The notes under the pieces are model-generated. The model was not told the DNA's origin. It did no database searches and was given only the letters and a program-made list of their open reading frames with translations. Position numbers and translations under genes: made by a program. A stretch of DNA of 39,835 nucleotides from CALAED01 sp937891035 (lineage in GTDB: Bacteria; Actinomycetota; Actinomycetes; Streptosporangiales; Streptosporangiaceae), in the NCBI GenBank assembly GCA_035642125.1, contig DASQSZ010000026.1, positions 1 through 39,835 on the forward strand, given 5' to 3'. Below, piece by piece: positions 15,696 through 23,751 of this stretch (position 1 is its first letter; every line of letters starts with the position of its first letter).

Positions 15696-16991
15696 TCAGA
15701 TCGCGGTGGTTTCCTCCTTAACGTCGGCGTCCTCCATGACGTCGGCCGCTTCCTCGGCGGGCTGCGCCTTGATGAGCAGGTCGCCGCCGGCGATCGGGGC
15801 CTTCGCGGGTTCGGTGAGCATCCCGCTCAGCGGTGAGCGGGGCTTTTCGCCGCGATGGTCGTTGGTCTCCGGATAGTGCAATGTATGGCGGCGCCGCGTC
15901 TCTTCCGCCAGCTCGGAGACCGGGACAAGGTGGTATTCCGGATCGTGCGCTCCGTGCACCGTCGTGATCAACCGCAGGTGCGGCCGGTGTGGCACGTTCG
16001 CGCAGACCCGGTGCGCGGTCCCGTGCGGGTCGCCGCCCGGGATCGCCAGATGCCGCGTCCCCTCGTAGTCAACGATGACCGGCTCGTTCACCTGATCGCC
16101 ATCGTGTTCCTTGGCCAGGCGGGCGAGCACGTGCTCGAGATCCGCGGCGTGGGTGAAGGACCAGACGTCGGTCCGCTGGTCGGCCACGATCGCGACCGGC
16201 GCGCTGCTGCCGGAGATCAGCGTGCCCTGGGCGGCCGCGGGGGGCCGGGATCGGCACAAGATCGGCAGTCCGTGTCGGTCGGCCAGGTCGACGGCGTTGG
16301 GATGCAACACCTTCGCCCCGGCACGGGTCATCAGCCGGGCCGCCCCGTACCCCAGCTCAGGGATCACCCGTGCCGTCGGCAGCAGGTACGGGTCGGCCGT
16401 GAACACGCCGGGCACGTCGGAGAAGATCTCGCACCGCTCCGCGTTCAGCGCCACGGCCGCGGCCACGGCGGACAGGTCGGAACTGTTGCGGCCGAGCATC
16501 ACCGCGCGGCCGTTCTCGTCCAGGGCCTGCCCGCCCGGCACCACGACCACCTCGCTGCTGACGAGGACCGACCACAGCGGCGCCGGATCGATCTTCACCA
16601 CGCTCGCCCGGTCCGGCGCCCCCGCGGCGGTCAGCCCGAAGTCGTGGGCGTCGATGGACCGCGCGTTCACCCCCAGGTCGTGCAGCGCCGTCGCCAGCAG
16701 CACGGCGCTCACGCTGTCGGCTGTCAGCATCAGCGAGGCCGCGAGTTCGGCGGGCGGATCCGCGTTGAGCTGGCGTTGCGCGTTCTGCAGCGTTCCCGTC
16801 GTCCCCGACATGGCGCTCACCACGGCGATGATCCGTCGCGAGCCGTCCAGCCGGCCGGCGATGTAGGCGGCCATCTGACGGTAGTCGGCGAGGTCGAGGA
16901 AGCAGGCGCCGCCGAACTTGAAGACCAGCGGCCGTTCCGGGGACAGCCCCGGCGCGGCCGGCAGTCCGTGGTTCGCCCCGTTGGCGGTCAC
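15696..16991 (-). CDS. Aspartokinase, pathway-dedicated, with atypical C-terminal region
   Basis: This 431-residue enzyme starts at GTG 16991, overlapping the asd stop (GTGA). It phosphorylates aspartate, the first step to lysine/DAP. The kinase domain is clear: VFKFGGAC (23-30; usually KFGGTS), VVSAMSG, GRNSSDLSAVA (usually GRGGSDTTA), DVPGVFTADP and AGAKVLHPNAV (224-234). After about residue 265 the two ACT domains that bind lysine and threonine are hard to recognise, and the last about 60 residues form a charged, acidic tail. The enzyme may escape feedback control. Coupling to asd gives a two-gene supply unit for aspartate semialdehyde. Confidence 0.88.
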   Translation of the reverse strand: MTANGANHGLPAAPGLSPERPLVFKFGGACFLDLADYRQMAAYIAGRLDGSRRIIAVVSAMSGTTGTLQNAQRQLNADPPAELAASLMLTADSVSAVLLATALHDLGVNARSIDAHDFGLTAAGAPDRASVVKIDPAPLWSVLVSSEVVVVPGGQALDENGRAVMLGRNSSDLSAVAAAVALNAERCEIFSDVPGVFTADPYLLPTARVIPELGYGAARLMTRAGAKVLHPNAVDLADRHGLPILCRSRPPAAAQGTLISGSSAPVAIVADQRTDVWSFTHAADLEHVLARLAKEHDGDQVNEPVIVDYEGTRHLAIPGGDPHGTAHRVCANVPHRPHLRLITTVHGAHDPEYHLVPVSELAEETRRRHTLHYPETNDHRGEKPRSPLSGMLTEPAKAPIAGGDLLIKAQPAEEAADVMEDADVKEETTAI

Positions 16992-18034
16992 GGGATCAGC
17001 CACCCATAGTCGTGCGCGATGCGCATGATGTCCACGGCGTTGGTCGCCGCCCCAACCCACAGGTTGTCGGCCACGACCCATATCGACAGGGACTCGGGTT
17101 GCTCGTTGTCCTGCCGGATACGCCCGACATGGACGAGCGCCCGGTCCTGTCCTGACGCCTCGACGTGCCGGGGGGTCGGATAGGGCCGATCGTCGCCGGC
17201 ACGATAGACCCGGATGCCGGGCGTCGCCGCCAGGATGTCCTCCGCCTCGGCCGCCGGCAGTGGCCGGTCCAGTTCGATGTGGACGGCTTCGGAGTGGCAG
17301 TGGAACACCGGCACGCGCACCGCCGTCGCGCTGATCTTCAGGTCGGGCAGCGCCATGATCTTTCGTGGCTCGCGGCGCAGCTTTTGCTCCTCGTGCGCCG
17401 CGCCGTGTTCGTCGACCGCGCCGATTTGGGGTACGAGGTCGAACGCGAGCGGCGGGCCGAACCGGCCCGGACTCGGCTCACCCGATTTATCGAGCAGTGT
17501 GCGGCTGTCTTCGGCCAGTTCGGTCAGCCCGCGCAGGCCGCCCCCCGAGCCGGCCTGGTACGTCGAGACGAACACGCGGCGCAGCCCCGCCGCCTGGTGC
17601 AGCGGGTGGAGCGCCCGGACGAGTTGGATGGTGGAGCAGTTGGGGTTGGAGATCAAGTTGGCGGCCGGGCGCTCCCTGACGGTCTCGGGATTCACCTGCG
17701 GCACGGTGAGAGGAACGTCGTCCCGCATCCGGAATGCCGAGCTGTTGTCGATGACCAGGCACCCCGCGGCGGCGGCCTTCTCCGCCGTCTGCCTGCTCAC
17801 CTCGGCGCCCGCCGCGAAAAAGGCGAGATCGATGTCGGAGAAGTCGACGTCGTCCAGTGAGCGGACCCGCTCGATGTGCGCGTCAAGGTTGAGCCGAGCT
17901 CCCAGATCCATGCCCGCCGAGTTCGCCGAAGCGATCGGCAGGAGGTGCGTGATGGGCACCTCGGTTCGGCTGAGGAGGATCAAGAGTTCTCGACCCACAG
18001 CGCCGGTGGCCCCCACAACGGCAGTACGAAACAT
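16988..18034 (-). CDS. asd: Aspartate-semialdehyde dehydrogenase
   Basis: The protein is 348 residues from ATG 18034, which gives the standard N-terminus MFRTAVVGATGAVGRELL for NADP binding. The catalytic cysteine is C133 in ISNPNCSTIQ. Other family segments include VSTYQAGSGGGLRGL and the C-terminal substrate-binding histidine in VPVFHCHSE. It reduces aspartyl phosphate to aspartate semialdehyde in the cytosol. The frame is open 42 codons upstream, but those residues are not family-like. It forms an operon with the downstream aspartokinase (overlapping stop/start). Together they indicate that the cluster draws on aspartate. Confidence 0.92.
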   Translation of the reverse strand: MFRTAVVGATGAVGRELLILLSRTEVPITHLLPIASANSAGMDLGARLNLDAHIERVRSLDDVDFSDIDLAFFAAGAEVSRQTAEKAAAAGCLVIDNSSAFRMRDDVPLTVPQVNPETVRERPAANLISNPNCSTIQLVRALHPLHQAAGLRRVFVSTYQAGSGGGLRGLTELAEDSRTLLDKSGEPSPGRFGPPLAFDLVPQIGAVDEHGAAHEEQKLRREPRKIMALPDLKISATAVRVPVFHCHSEAVHIELDRPLPAAEAEDILAATPGIRVYRAGDDRPYPTPRHVEASGQDRALVHVGRIRQDNEQPESLSIWVVADNLWVGAATNAVDIMRIAHDYGWLIP

Positions 18035-18358
18035 CGCGCACGGTTCCCTTTCGCTAGGGGATAGAAGTACGGCACCCTGCTGTGCCCACGAGTGCCGGCA
18101 AGGCGGGCCCGAGCCGGTTACAGCCCGGTCTCGGCCCGGCGAAAACAGAGTAACCCGCATAAGGCATTACATAGGCGGGAATTTTATGAAAAGGTGGACC
18201 ACATGAGGATCCACGCCGAGCGATGTCTGCGCGCGATCGCGCGGTCGCTCGGCGTGCTCATGTCCGTTCGCCCGGTCGCGTGGCCGGGCCTGGGCTTAGG
18301 GCGCGTTTCAAACTCCCGCTGTCCTGCCGCGCGACAGACGGGGACTTTGAAAGGCGCC
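18035..18358. other. Intergenic region between DUF2817 gene and asd
   Basis: This 324-base gap holds two large inverted repeats, annotated separately at 18212-18256 and 18298-18360, and presumably the asd promoter on the minus strand. An AT-rich patch near 18155-18190 is the most likely promoter site, but no convincing -35/-10 pair was found. No gene is evident. Confidence 0.4.
18212..18256 (-). terminator. Large hairpin after the RraA-DUF2817 unit
   Basis: CACGCCGAGCGA (18212-18223) pairs perfectly with TCGCTCGGCGTG (18245-18256), and the interior contains the perfect palindrome CGCGCGATCGCGCG. Position suggests termination of the upstream minus-strand operon before asd. There is no adjoining T-run. 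Confidence 0.5.
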
Positions 18359-18360
18359 CT
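18298..18360. repeat. 63-base inverted-repeat mini-element with TA flanks
   Basis: The left arm AGGGCGCGTTTCAAACTCCC (from 18298) and the right arm ending at 18360 (complement AGGGCGCCTTTCAAAGTCCC) are near-identical for about 26 bases around a loop of about nine. The element is bounded by TTA and TAG, a possible TA duplication. It looks like paired ends of an insertion sequence or a tiny MITE, and its right edge supplies part of the DUF2817 stop codon. It could equally act as a terminator hairpin. Confidence 0.5.
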
Positions 18361-19453
18361 AGCCCACCGTCGGGCGGGCGACAGCGAAGGACTTGAGGAA
18401 AATGTTCTTCGCCCGTGCCCACACGGCGTTGCGCCAGTCGCAGGAGGACGGATAGAAGGCCTGCCGGATCTGGTCCTTGATGCTCTTCCTGAGCGCCTCG
18501 TCCGGGTCGGCTTGCAGGTGCAGCCAGTTGTCCGCGCGCAGGGCGTCGAGCACTTCGTTGCCCGGCAGCGTGCCGAACTCCAGCGTGATCGCGGTGAGTT
18601 CCTGGCCGGGCTCGAGTTCGCGCGCGACAAGGCTGGCCGTGTTCCCGATGATCGGCGTGGAACTGGAGGTTCCGTCCTCGGACTTGGTGAGCTCATCGCC
18701 GTACCACGCGCGGGCGCGGTCGAGGGCGCCGCTGTCCAGGCCGCCACGGAAGATGGGCTCGCCGTACCCGCGCGGCCCAAGGCCGGTGTGCAGGTCGATG
18801 TAGGCCACGCGGGGAATGCCGGGCAGGAATTCGCGCACGATCGAGCGGAGGGTGAGGTGCGACCAGGCCGGCTCGGTACCGCCATAGAACAGCCCATCGG
18901 GGTGCCGGTACTGGCCGCGCGTTATCGCCTCTTGGAGATACCGCATTCCGCGTTCGGCCGCGATTCCGGCGAGGAAGCGGTTGGCGTCCTTTTTGGCCTC
19001 CCCTGTCCAGTCGGCCGGGACCAAGGCGTCGTGCAGTTCGTCATAGGCGGGATTGTGCGGGGGCGCCGAGTGGTCGACGAAGTTTCGGTTGAGGTCGATG
19101 TTGTCCTCGTTGACCCGTCGTTCGTGGGCGAACCCATGGGGGTTGAGCGCGTGCACGAGGAGGAACGACGTATCGGCCGGGACGGCCTTCATCATGTCCT
19201 CGCGCATGAAGCCCAACTGGCAGGCGGACCCGCAAAATCCCTCGATGCCATGCGTGCCGGACACGAGGACGATCACGGATTCGGGCCGGCGAGGTCCGAT
19301 CCACGCCACGTCGGTGTACAACGCCGCGCCGTCGGGGGCCCGCCCGCGGTCGTTGTGAAGGGAAACGATCTTCGCGCCGGTTTCCGCCGCCGCGGCGAGG
19401 AACATCTCGCGTGCCCGCGTGTAGGTCGCGGCGAAATAGATGGTGTCCGCCAT
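18359..19453 (-). CDS. DUF2817 zinc-carboxypeptidase-like hydrolase, candidate N-deacylase
   Basis: The protein is 364 residues from ATG 19453 (ATG 19474 is the alternative). It matches the DUF2817 family, in the M14/succinylglutamate desuccinylase-aspartoacylase-like clan. H68 and E71 (SGTHGIEG) and H222 (YIDLHTG) form the expected HxxE...H zinc site. R123 lies in DLNRNF, and E292 in ITLEFGT fits the catalytic glutamate. The cluster has DapD- and DapC-like enzymes but no DapE. This hydrolase could remove the succinyl (or other acyl) group from the intermediate, an inference from clan and context. It follows the RraA-like gene by about 30 bases. Confidence 0.75.
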   Translation of the reverse strand: MADTIYFAATYTRAREMFLAAAAETGAKIVSLHNDRGRAPDGAALYTDVAWIGPRRPESVIVLVSGTHGIEGFCGSACQLGFMREDMMKAVPADTSFLLVHALNPHGFAHERRVNEDNIDLNRNFVDHSAPPHNPAYDELHDALVPADWTGEAKKDANRFLAGIAAERGMRYLQEAITRGQYRHPDGLFYGGTEPAWSHLTLRSIVREFLPGIPRVAYIDLHTGLGPRGYGEPIFRGGLDSGALDRARAWYGDELTKSEDGTSSSTPIIGNTASLVARELEPGQELTAITLEFGTLPGNEVLDALRADNWLHLQADPDEALRKSIKDQIRQAFYPSSCDWRNAVWARAKNIFLKSFAVARPTVG

Positions 19454-19482
19454 GCTGTGACCGCCATTTCTCATGGGATGGA

Positions 19483-20112
19483 TCAAGTGAGCATCGCGTC
19501 CAGCACGGCCGTCGGCTGGCGCGCGTCCCGGAACTGGTCGAGCAGTCGCCGCTCCGCGGCCGCGATCTCCCTTGCGCGGCCGAACACCTTGGCGGCGTGC
19601 TCCCTGGGGAAGAAGATCGCGCCGTTGGCGTCCGCGGCGACCGCCCAGCCGGGCGAGGCCGGCTGCCCGTCGATGACGACGTCCGTCTCGGCTTCGACAA
19701 GCCGTAGGCGCCCGCGCATGGTGGCGGGATGCACGCCCCTGGCGAAGGTCGGGAACTTCATCTCCGCGAGCCCGGCGACGTCCCGGACGGCGCCGTTGAC
19801 CAACGCGGCGCGCACGCCGCAAGCGCTGGCGGCGGTGGCGAGCACGGTTCCCCAGCACTGGATGTCCGTGCGGCCGCCGAGATCGATGAGCATCGCGGTG
19901 TTGGCGGACTTCCTGAACACGTCCACAAGCGAGTCGAGCGGCATACCCGAGCCCGGTTCCAGCCGAACGGTGGAGATTGTGCCGGTGAAGGGAGGGCACT
20001 CTGGATAAACCGGCTGGAGCGCCCCAGTCCGAACGCAAGGCAAGCCGAGCTGATCGCAGGAGTCCGATACGTCGCAGACGCTGTACACGCTTTTTTGATC
20101 TTCAACTCCCAC
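19483..20112 (-). CDS. RraA-like aldolase/decarboxylase (HMG aldolase family)
   Basis: The protein is 209 residues from GTG 20112. The family signature is visible: a start SVCDVSDSCDQLG (11-23), DLGGRTDIQCWGTVLATAA (77-95), and NGAVRDV with R110 and D111, then FARGVHP. RraA-fold enzymes of this kind are Mg-dependent 4-hydroxy-4-methyl-2-oxoglutarate aldolases and oxaloacetate decarboxylases that release pyruvate. Pyruvate is the co-substrate of DapA, so supplying pyruvate or cleaving a branched keto acid are both possible roles. It is transcribed divergently from the LysR regulator, which probably controls it. Confidence 0.78.
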   Translation of the reverse strand: MGVEDQKSVYSVCDVSDSCDQLGLPCVRTGALQPVYPECPPFTGTISTVRLEPGSGMPLDSLVDVFRKSANTAMLIDLGGRTDIQCWGTVLATAASACGVRAALVNGAVRDVAGLAEMKFPTFARGVHPATMRGRLRLVEAETDVVIDGQPASPGWAVAADANGAIFFPREHAAKVFGRAREIAAAERRLLDQFRDARQPTAVLDAMLT

Positions 20113-20272
20113 GAGGGGCCACTCCCGGCTGTCGCTCTATGGTCACGCTGAGTCGAACACTTCGCCTGGCGGCCAGGTGGTACTGCCGTATTGGTAACAT
20201 CCGGAGCCCACCTGCCCATCAGATAGTTAACTTCTGCATGCCCCGCAACGGAAATACAGATCGGGGATGAGG

Positions 20273-20301
20273 TCATCTGCAATAGGAATAATGACAGATG
20301 A
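20273..20301. promoter_or_regulatory. Inverted repeat, possible LysR site
   Basis: TCATCTG (20273-20279) and CAGATGA (20295-20301) are perfect 7-base arms with a 15-base spacer. They lie about 160 bases upstream of the RraA-like start. Confidence 0.4.
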
Positions 20302-20385
20302 TAGACCCTTTATTCTGGCTGCCGGGCGAAGATCGCTAGGGGCGGTCGGGTTTCCCGCTGAGCCCCCCTGCAGCCCTTCACGCGT

Positions 20386-20413
20386 GCTGTCAGGCGATTA
20401 TGACAGCATGTCA
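20386..20413. promoter_or_regulatory. TGTCA/TGACA repeat cluster, probable LysR autoregulatory site
   Basis: GCTGTCA (20386-20392) and TGACAGC (20401-20407) form a 7-base dyad with an 8-base spacer. A further TGTCA at 20409-20413 makes a second dyad with the same TGACA. This set lies about 100 bases upstream of the LysR start, a typical place for an autoregulatory site. Confidence 0.5.
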
Positions 20414-20510
20414 TGATCGCGTTTCGTAGCGTGCACGGTTGACCTGGTGCATGGTTCCCGACGTATCGTCTGACCCGTAGGCGACTGTCCTGGGGAATGG
20501 CGGTGGGTCC

Positions 20511-21584
20511 GTGGAGCTGCGCCAACTTCGTTACTTTGTAATGCTCGCCGAGGAACTGCACTTTGGCCGCGCGGCCCAGCGTCACCACATTGGTCAGTCG
20601 GCTCTCAGCCAGCAGCTGAGGCTCCTCGAGCGTGAGCTTGGCGTACGACTCCTCGACCGTAACACCCATCGCGTACAGCTCACCCGCGGGGGCGAGATCT
20701 TCCTGGTGGAGGCCAGGAAGATACTTTCGCAGGTCGACCGCGCCACTGAGCTGGTCAGGAACGGGACGGAACGGCCCAGCCTGCGTGTGGGCATCCTCGA
20801 CGCGTCCTATGACTCCGCGCCCTTAATCTTGCACGAGGTCCAGGAACGACATCCGGAGCTCAAGATCCGTCAGGTCCGCACGGGGCTCTCCCAGCAGTAT
20901 CAGTGGCTGCTCGACGGACGGCTCGACGTGGGGTTCGGCCGCGCCTTCCTGGCCCCGCCGGAGATCGCCTCCAAGCTGTTCCGGCTGGACCGGATGGGTG
21001 TGCTCACCGCCACGCACCATCCGTTCGCCGAGCTCGAGAGCGTGCCGGTGAGCAGCCTCGCCGGCCAGCCGGTGATGCTGGCCGACCAGGAACAGGCGCC
21101 CGAGCTCCATCATCTCGTCATGGAGTTGTGCCGATCCGCCGACGTCGTGCCCGAGCTCTACCACGGCAGCTGCGACAGCATCCAAGGAGCGGTCTTCCTG
21201 GTGGCCATGGGCCGATGCGTCCTGTGCATACCGGCCTCGGGCACCCCGGCGCTGCCCCAGGTCTGCTGGCGGCCGCTTTCCTCGCCCGGCGCGCTGTACC
21301 CCTGGTCGGTGCTGTGGCGGCAGGGCAACGAATCCAGCTATGTCCGCGAGGTCGTCACCTGCGCGCAGGAGCTGTCCCGCGAGCACGGCTGGCTCCAGGA
21401 CATCTCCGCGGAACCTCCCCAAATGCCTCCCGGCTCGGCTACAGTTCCGCTACCGCAGCTCGCCAGTTTGGACCCTCCGTCGCGCGGCCGCCAAAGATCG
21501 CGTCGCCGCACGACGCCGCAGCAGGACATTGTGGCGATATTCAGGACGATGTCCATCGTACCTCGTATATCACCGGTTACATAA
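20511..21584 (+). CDS. LysR-family transcriptional regulator
   Basis: This 357-residue protein starts at GTG 20511. The N-terminal winged helix (1-60, MELRQLRYFVMLAEELHFGRAAQRHHIGQSALSQQLR...) is a textbook LysR HTH, and the periplasmic-binding-protein-like effector domain follows (about 90-290). The C-terminal about 60 residues are Pro/Arg-rich and beyond the usual family end. It is divergent from RraA-DUF2817 and closes the right side of the biosynthetic cluster. It probably responds to a pathway intermediate and regulates its own promoter and the divergent operon. Confidence 0.9.
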   Translation: MELRQLRYFVMLAEELHFGRAAQRHHIGQSALSQQLRLLERELGVRLLDRNTHRVQLTRGGEIFLVEARKILSQVDRATELVRNGTERPSLRVGILDASYDSAPLILHEVQERHPELKIRQVRTGLSQQYQWLLDGRLDVGFGRAFLAPPEIASKLFRLDRMGVLTATHHPFAELESVPVSSLAGQPVMLADQEQAPELHHLVMELCRSADVVPELYHGSCDSIQGAVFLVAMGRCVLCIPASGTPALPQVCWRPLSSPGALYPWSVLWRQGNESSYVREVVTCAQELSREHGWLQDISAEPPQMPPGSATVPLPQLASLDPPSRGRQRSRRRTTPQQDIVAIFRTMSIVPRISPVT

Positions 21585-21610
21585 TTGCTGATTCGTGAAA
21601 CAATTAGGTA

Positions 21611-22150
21611 ATGGAACCTTGCGAGGAATGTGGATTCCAGCCGGCGACTGTGGCGCACGGCGAGGCTCCGTCATTGATCCGGAGGCTCGCCCGGCAGCAC
21701 CGTGACTGGCTGATTGGCATGGCCGCCACCGAATCCGGCGACGCGGCGATCCGAGCGCATCCGCGAAAGGGTTTGTGGTCGCCGCTGGAGTACACGGCGC
21801 ATGTCCGCGATGTGTATGCGTTGTTCGACCGGCGTATTCAAGCCATCCTCAATAGTCCCGGCTCCGAATTGGAGATCATCGATCACAATATCGCCGTCGC
21901 AGAGGGTGGGTATAACCGGCTGGAGGCGCCCGCGCTCGCCGAGGACCTGGTGGTCAGGGCCGACCGGCTGGCGGCCACTCTGGACCACGTCAGGCCATGG
22001 CAATGGTCATTGCGGGGCTTTCGCGGCGCCGAGTCGCGCACCGTCGAAGAGATCGCCAAACGAGCCGTGCACGAGGGCCGGCATCATCTCATGGACGTCG
22101 AACGGATGACGACATCCGGGGCGGAGCGCGCTTTACGACCCCGCTCCTGA
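21611..22150 (+). CDS. DinB-like metal-binding protein
   Basis: This 179-residue protein begins with a CEECGF segment, followed by a four-helix DinB/YfiT-like bundle. Likely metal ligands are the histidine in EYTAHVRDVY and those in HEGRHHLMD near the C-terminus. Actinobacterial members are often thiol-dependent (mycothiol) S-transferases or proteins of unknown function. It begins 26 bases after the LysR gene with no obvious Shine-Dalgarno. Whether it belongs to the cluster, for example as a detoxifying enzyme, is open. Confidence 0.75.
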   Translation: MEPCEECGFQPATVAHGEAPSLIRRLARQHRDWLIGMAATESGDAAIRAHPRKGLWSPLEYTAHVRDVYALFDRRIQAILNSPGSELEIIDHNIAVAEGGYNRLEAPALAEDLVVRADRLAATLDHVRPWQWSLRGFRGAESRTVEEIAKRAVHEGRHHLMDVERMTTSGAERALRPRS

Positions 22151-22317
22151 ATCGGCGACCCGACCGCTCCGCGCCTGACAGTCCCTCCGACACGCGATAC
22201 GGCTCCCGAAATGCCGGGTCGTCCTCGTCCATCAGCACGGGGGAGGCGACCGCCCGAGATTAAATGCCGGACGTTCGCCATTACGCGTAGGCAAGTCACC
22301 GAGCGCCCGCTGCCTTT

Positions 22318-23751
22318 TCAGGCCGGCGGTTCGTGCTCGGTGAGCGGCAGCAGGATCTGAAAGCGGGTGTCGCCGGGCGCCGACTCCACGCGTAGGTCGC
22401 CGTGGTGCCGGGTGACGACGATCCGCCAGCAAATGTCGAGCCCGAGCCCGGTGCCCTCGCCCACCGGCTTGGTGGTGAAGAACGGCTCGAAGATGCGCTG
22501 CCGGATGTCGTCGGGGATGCCGGGGCCGGTGTCGCTGATCTCGACCATCAGCCGTTCGCCGTCGGGTGCCGACCTGGTGGTGCGGATGGTGAGCGTGCCG
22601 CTGTCGCCCATCGCGAAGATCGCGTTGTGGATGATGTTGGTCCAGACCTGGTTGAGCTCGCCCCCATAGGCCGGGATGGCCGGCAGCGACCGGTCGTAGT
22701 CCTTGACGACCCGGATACGGTCGCCGATCTTGCCGCCCATCATCACGAGCGTGGAGTCGAGGCCGTCGTGGACGTCGATCCACTGATGCGGTGCCCGGTC
22801 CATGTGGGAGTACTGCCTGGCCGCACTCAGCAGGGTGGAGATCCTGGTGGTGGCGTCCTCGATCTCGCTCATCAGCGTCTCTGTCTCCACCGCGTAGGCC
22901 AGCCAACGCAACGCCGGATTGAGACGGTCGCCGCCCACCGCCGCGAGCACCTCGTCCAGGCGGGCCTGGGTGATGCCCGCCGGTACGAAGGTCGCGGCGA
23001 GATCCCAGCCGTCGATGACGTCGTGCTCATCGAACCAGTCGGCAAGTGCGTCCTCGCGGTCCGCCTGCTCGATGGCGGTGAGCTTCGGCGCGTCGGCCAC
23101 CCGCTTCACCAGGTTCTCCTGTACGCCCAAGAGCTGTTCGAGCAGGTCAGGCTCGATGTCATGGCGGGCGAGCAGAGCCAGCTTGTGGCGCATTCCGGCG
23201 ACCCGCTCGCGCAGCGCCGCGGTGGCCCGGACGGCCGCGGCGGCCGGGTTGTTGAGCTCGTGGGTGAGCCCGGCCGACAGCGCGCCGAGCGCGAGCAGCC
23301 GCTCCCGCGAGCCGAGCACGGCGTCGGTGTTGCGGCGGCCGAGGAACAGCCCCTCCAGCAGGTGCGCGGCCATCGGGAACCACTCGCGGAACCGTTCGCC
23401 GAACTCGGCGGCCGGCAGGGACAGGAACGAGGAGTCCGTGACGGCGTAGGCCGAGGCGGAGTAGCGCTGCTCGCCGCGCTGGCCCATCAAAAACATGGTG
23501 GCCCCGCAGTACACCCCGCGCTGGTCGGTGCGGACGAGCTCCACCTCGTCACCGCGCAGTATGCGGGTCAACCGCAAGGTGCCGGACAGGAGCACGTAAA
23601 AGCGGGTCGCCGGGTCGCCCTCGCGGACGACGGCGGTGCTCCCCGCGTGGTCTTCCACCGTGCCGTGCTCGGCGACCCAGCCGATCTGCTCGTCGGTGAG
23701 CCGCTCGAACAGGAACAAGGTGCGCAGCTCGTCGGGACGCATGGTGGTCAA
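22318..23751 (-). CDS. Histidine kinase with N-terminal cyclic nucleotide-binding domain
   Basis: The 477-residue protein has a cyclic nucleotide-binding-type beta-roll (about 10-125; FYVLLSGTLRLTR). It then has an H-box with H164 (GLTHELNNPAAA), an N-box (NQVWTNIIHNAIFAM), DTGPGIPDD, and GTGLGLDICWRIV, so the ATPase domain is complete. No transmembrane segment is evident, so it is cytoplasmic. Its start overlaps the stop of the upstream reductase gene by four bases, so the two are co-expressed and probably act together in a redox or nucleotide signal. The partner receiver is likely the fused one next door. Confidence 0.88.
   Translation of the reverse strand: MTTMRPDELRTLFLFERLTDEQIGWVAEHGTVEDHAGSTAVVREGDPATRFYVLLSGTLRLTRILRGDEVELVRTDQRGVYCGATMFLMGQRGEQRYSASAYAVTDSSFLSLPAAEFGERFREWFPMAAHLLEGLFLGRRNTDAVLGSRERLLALGALSAGLTHELNNPAAAAVRATAALRERVAGMRHKLALLARHDIEPDLLEQLLGVQENLVKRVADAPKLTAIEQADREDALADWFDEHDVIDGWDLAATFVPAGITQARLDEVLAAVGGDRLNPALRWLAYAVETETLMSEIEDATTRISTLLSAARQYSHMDRAPHQWIDVHDGLDSTLVMMGGKIGDRIRVVKDYDRSLPAIPAYGGELNQVWTNIIHNAIFAMGDSGTLTIRTTRSAPDGERLMVEISDTGPGIPDDIRQRIFEPFFTTKPVGEGTGLGLDICWRIVVTRHHGDLRVESAPGDTRFQILLPLTEHEPPA

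Larger units (their letters stand above)
20113..20510. promoter_or_regulatory. Divergent promoter region between RraA-like and LysR genes
   Basis: This 398-base gap lies between divergently transcribed genes, the classical layout for a LysR-type regulator and its target. It is AT-richer than its surroundings, particularly 20220-20310, and contains inverted repeats at 20273-20301 and 20386-20413. No coding sequence is evident. Confidence 0.55.

Noticed and set aside
18359..20038. A 559-residue fusion reading through the RraA-like region into DUF2817.
   Set aside because: The upstream part is an out-of-frame reading of the RraA-like gene; DUF2817 begins at 19453 (or 19474).
124..20231. A shared GGTAAC/GTTACC motif upstream of the CGNR, MFS, asd and RraA/LysR genes as a common operator.
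   Set aside because: A 6-base motif is expected many times by chance in 40 kb, and only the MFS site forms a perfect extended dyad.
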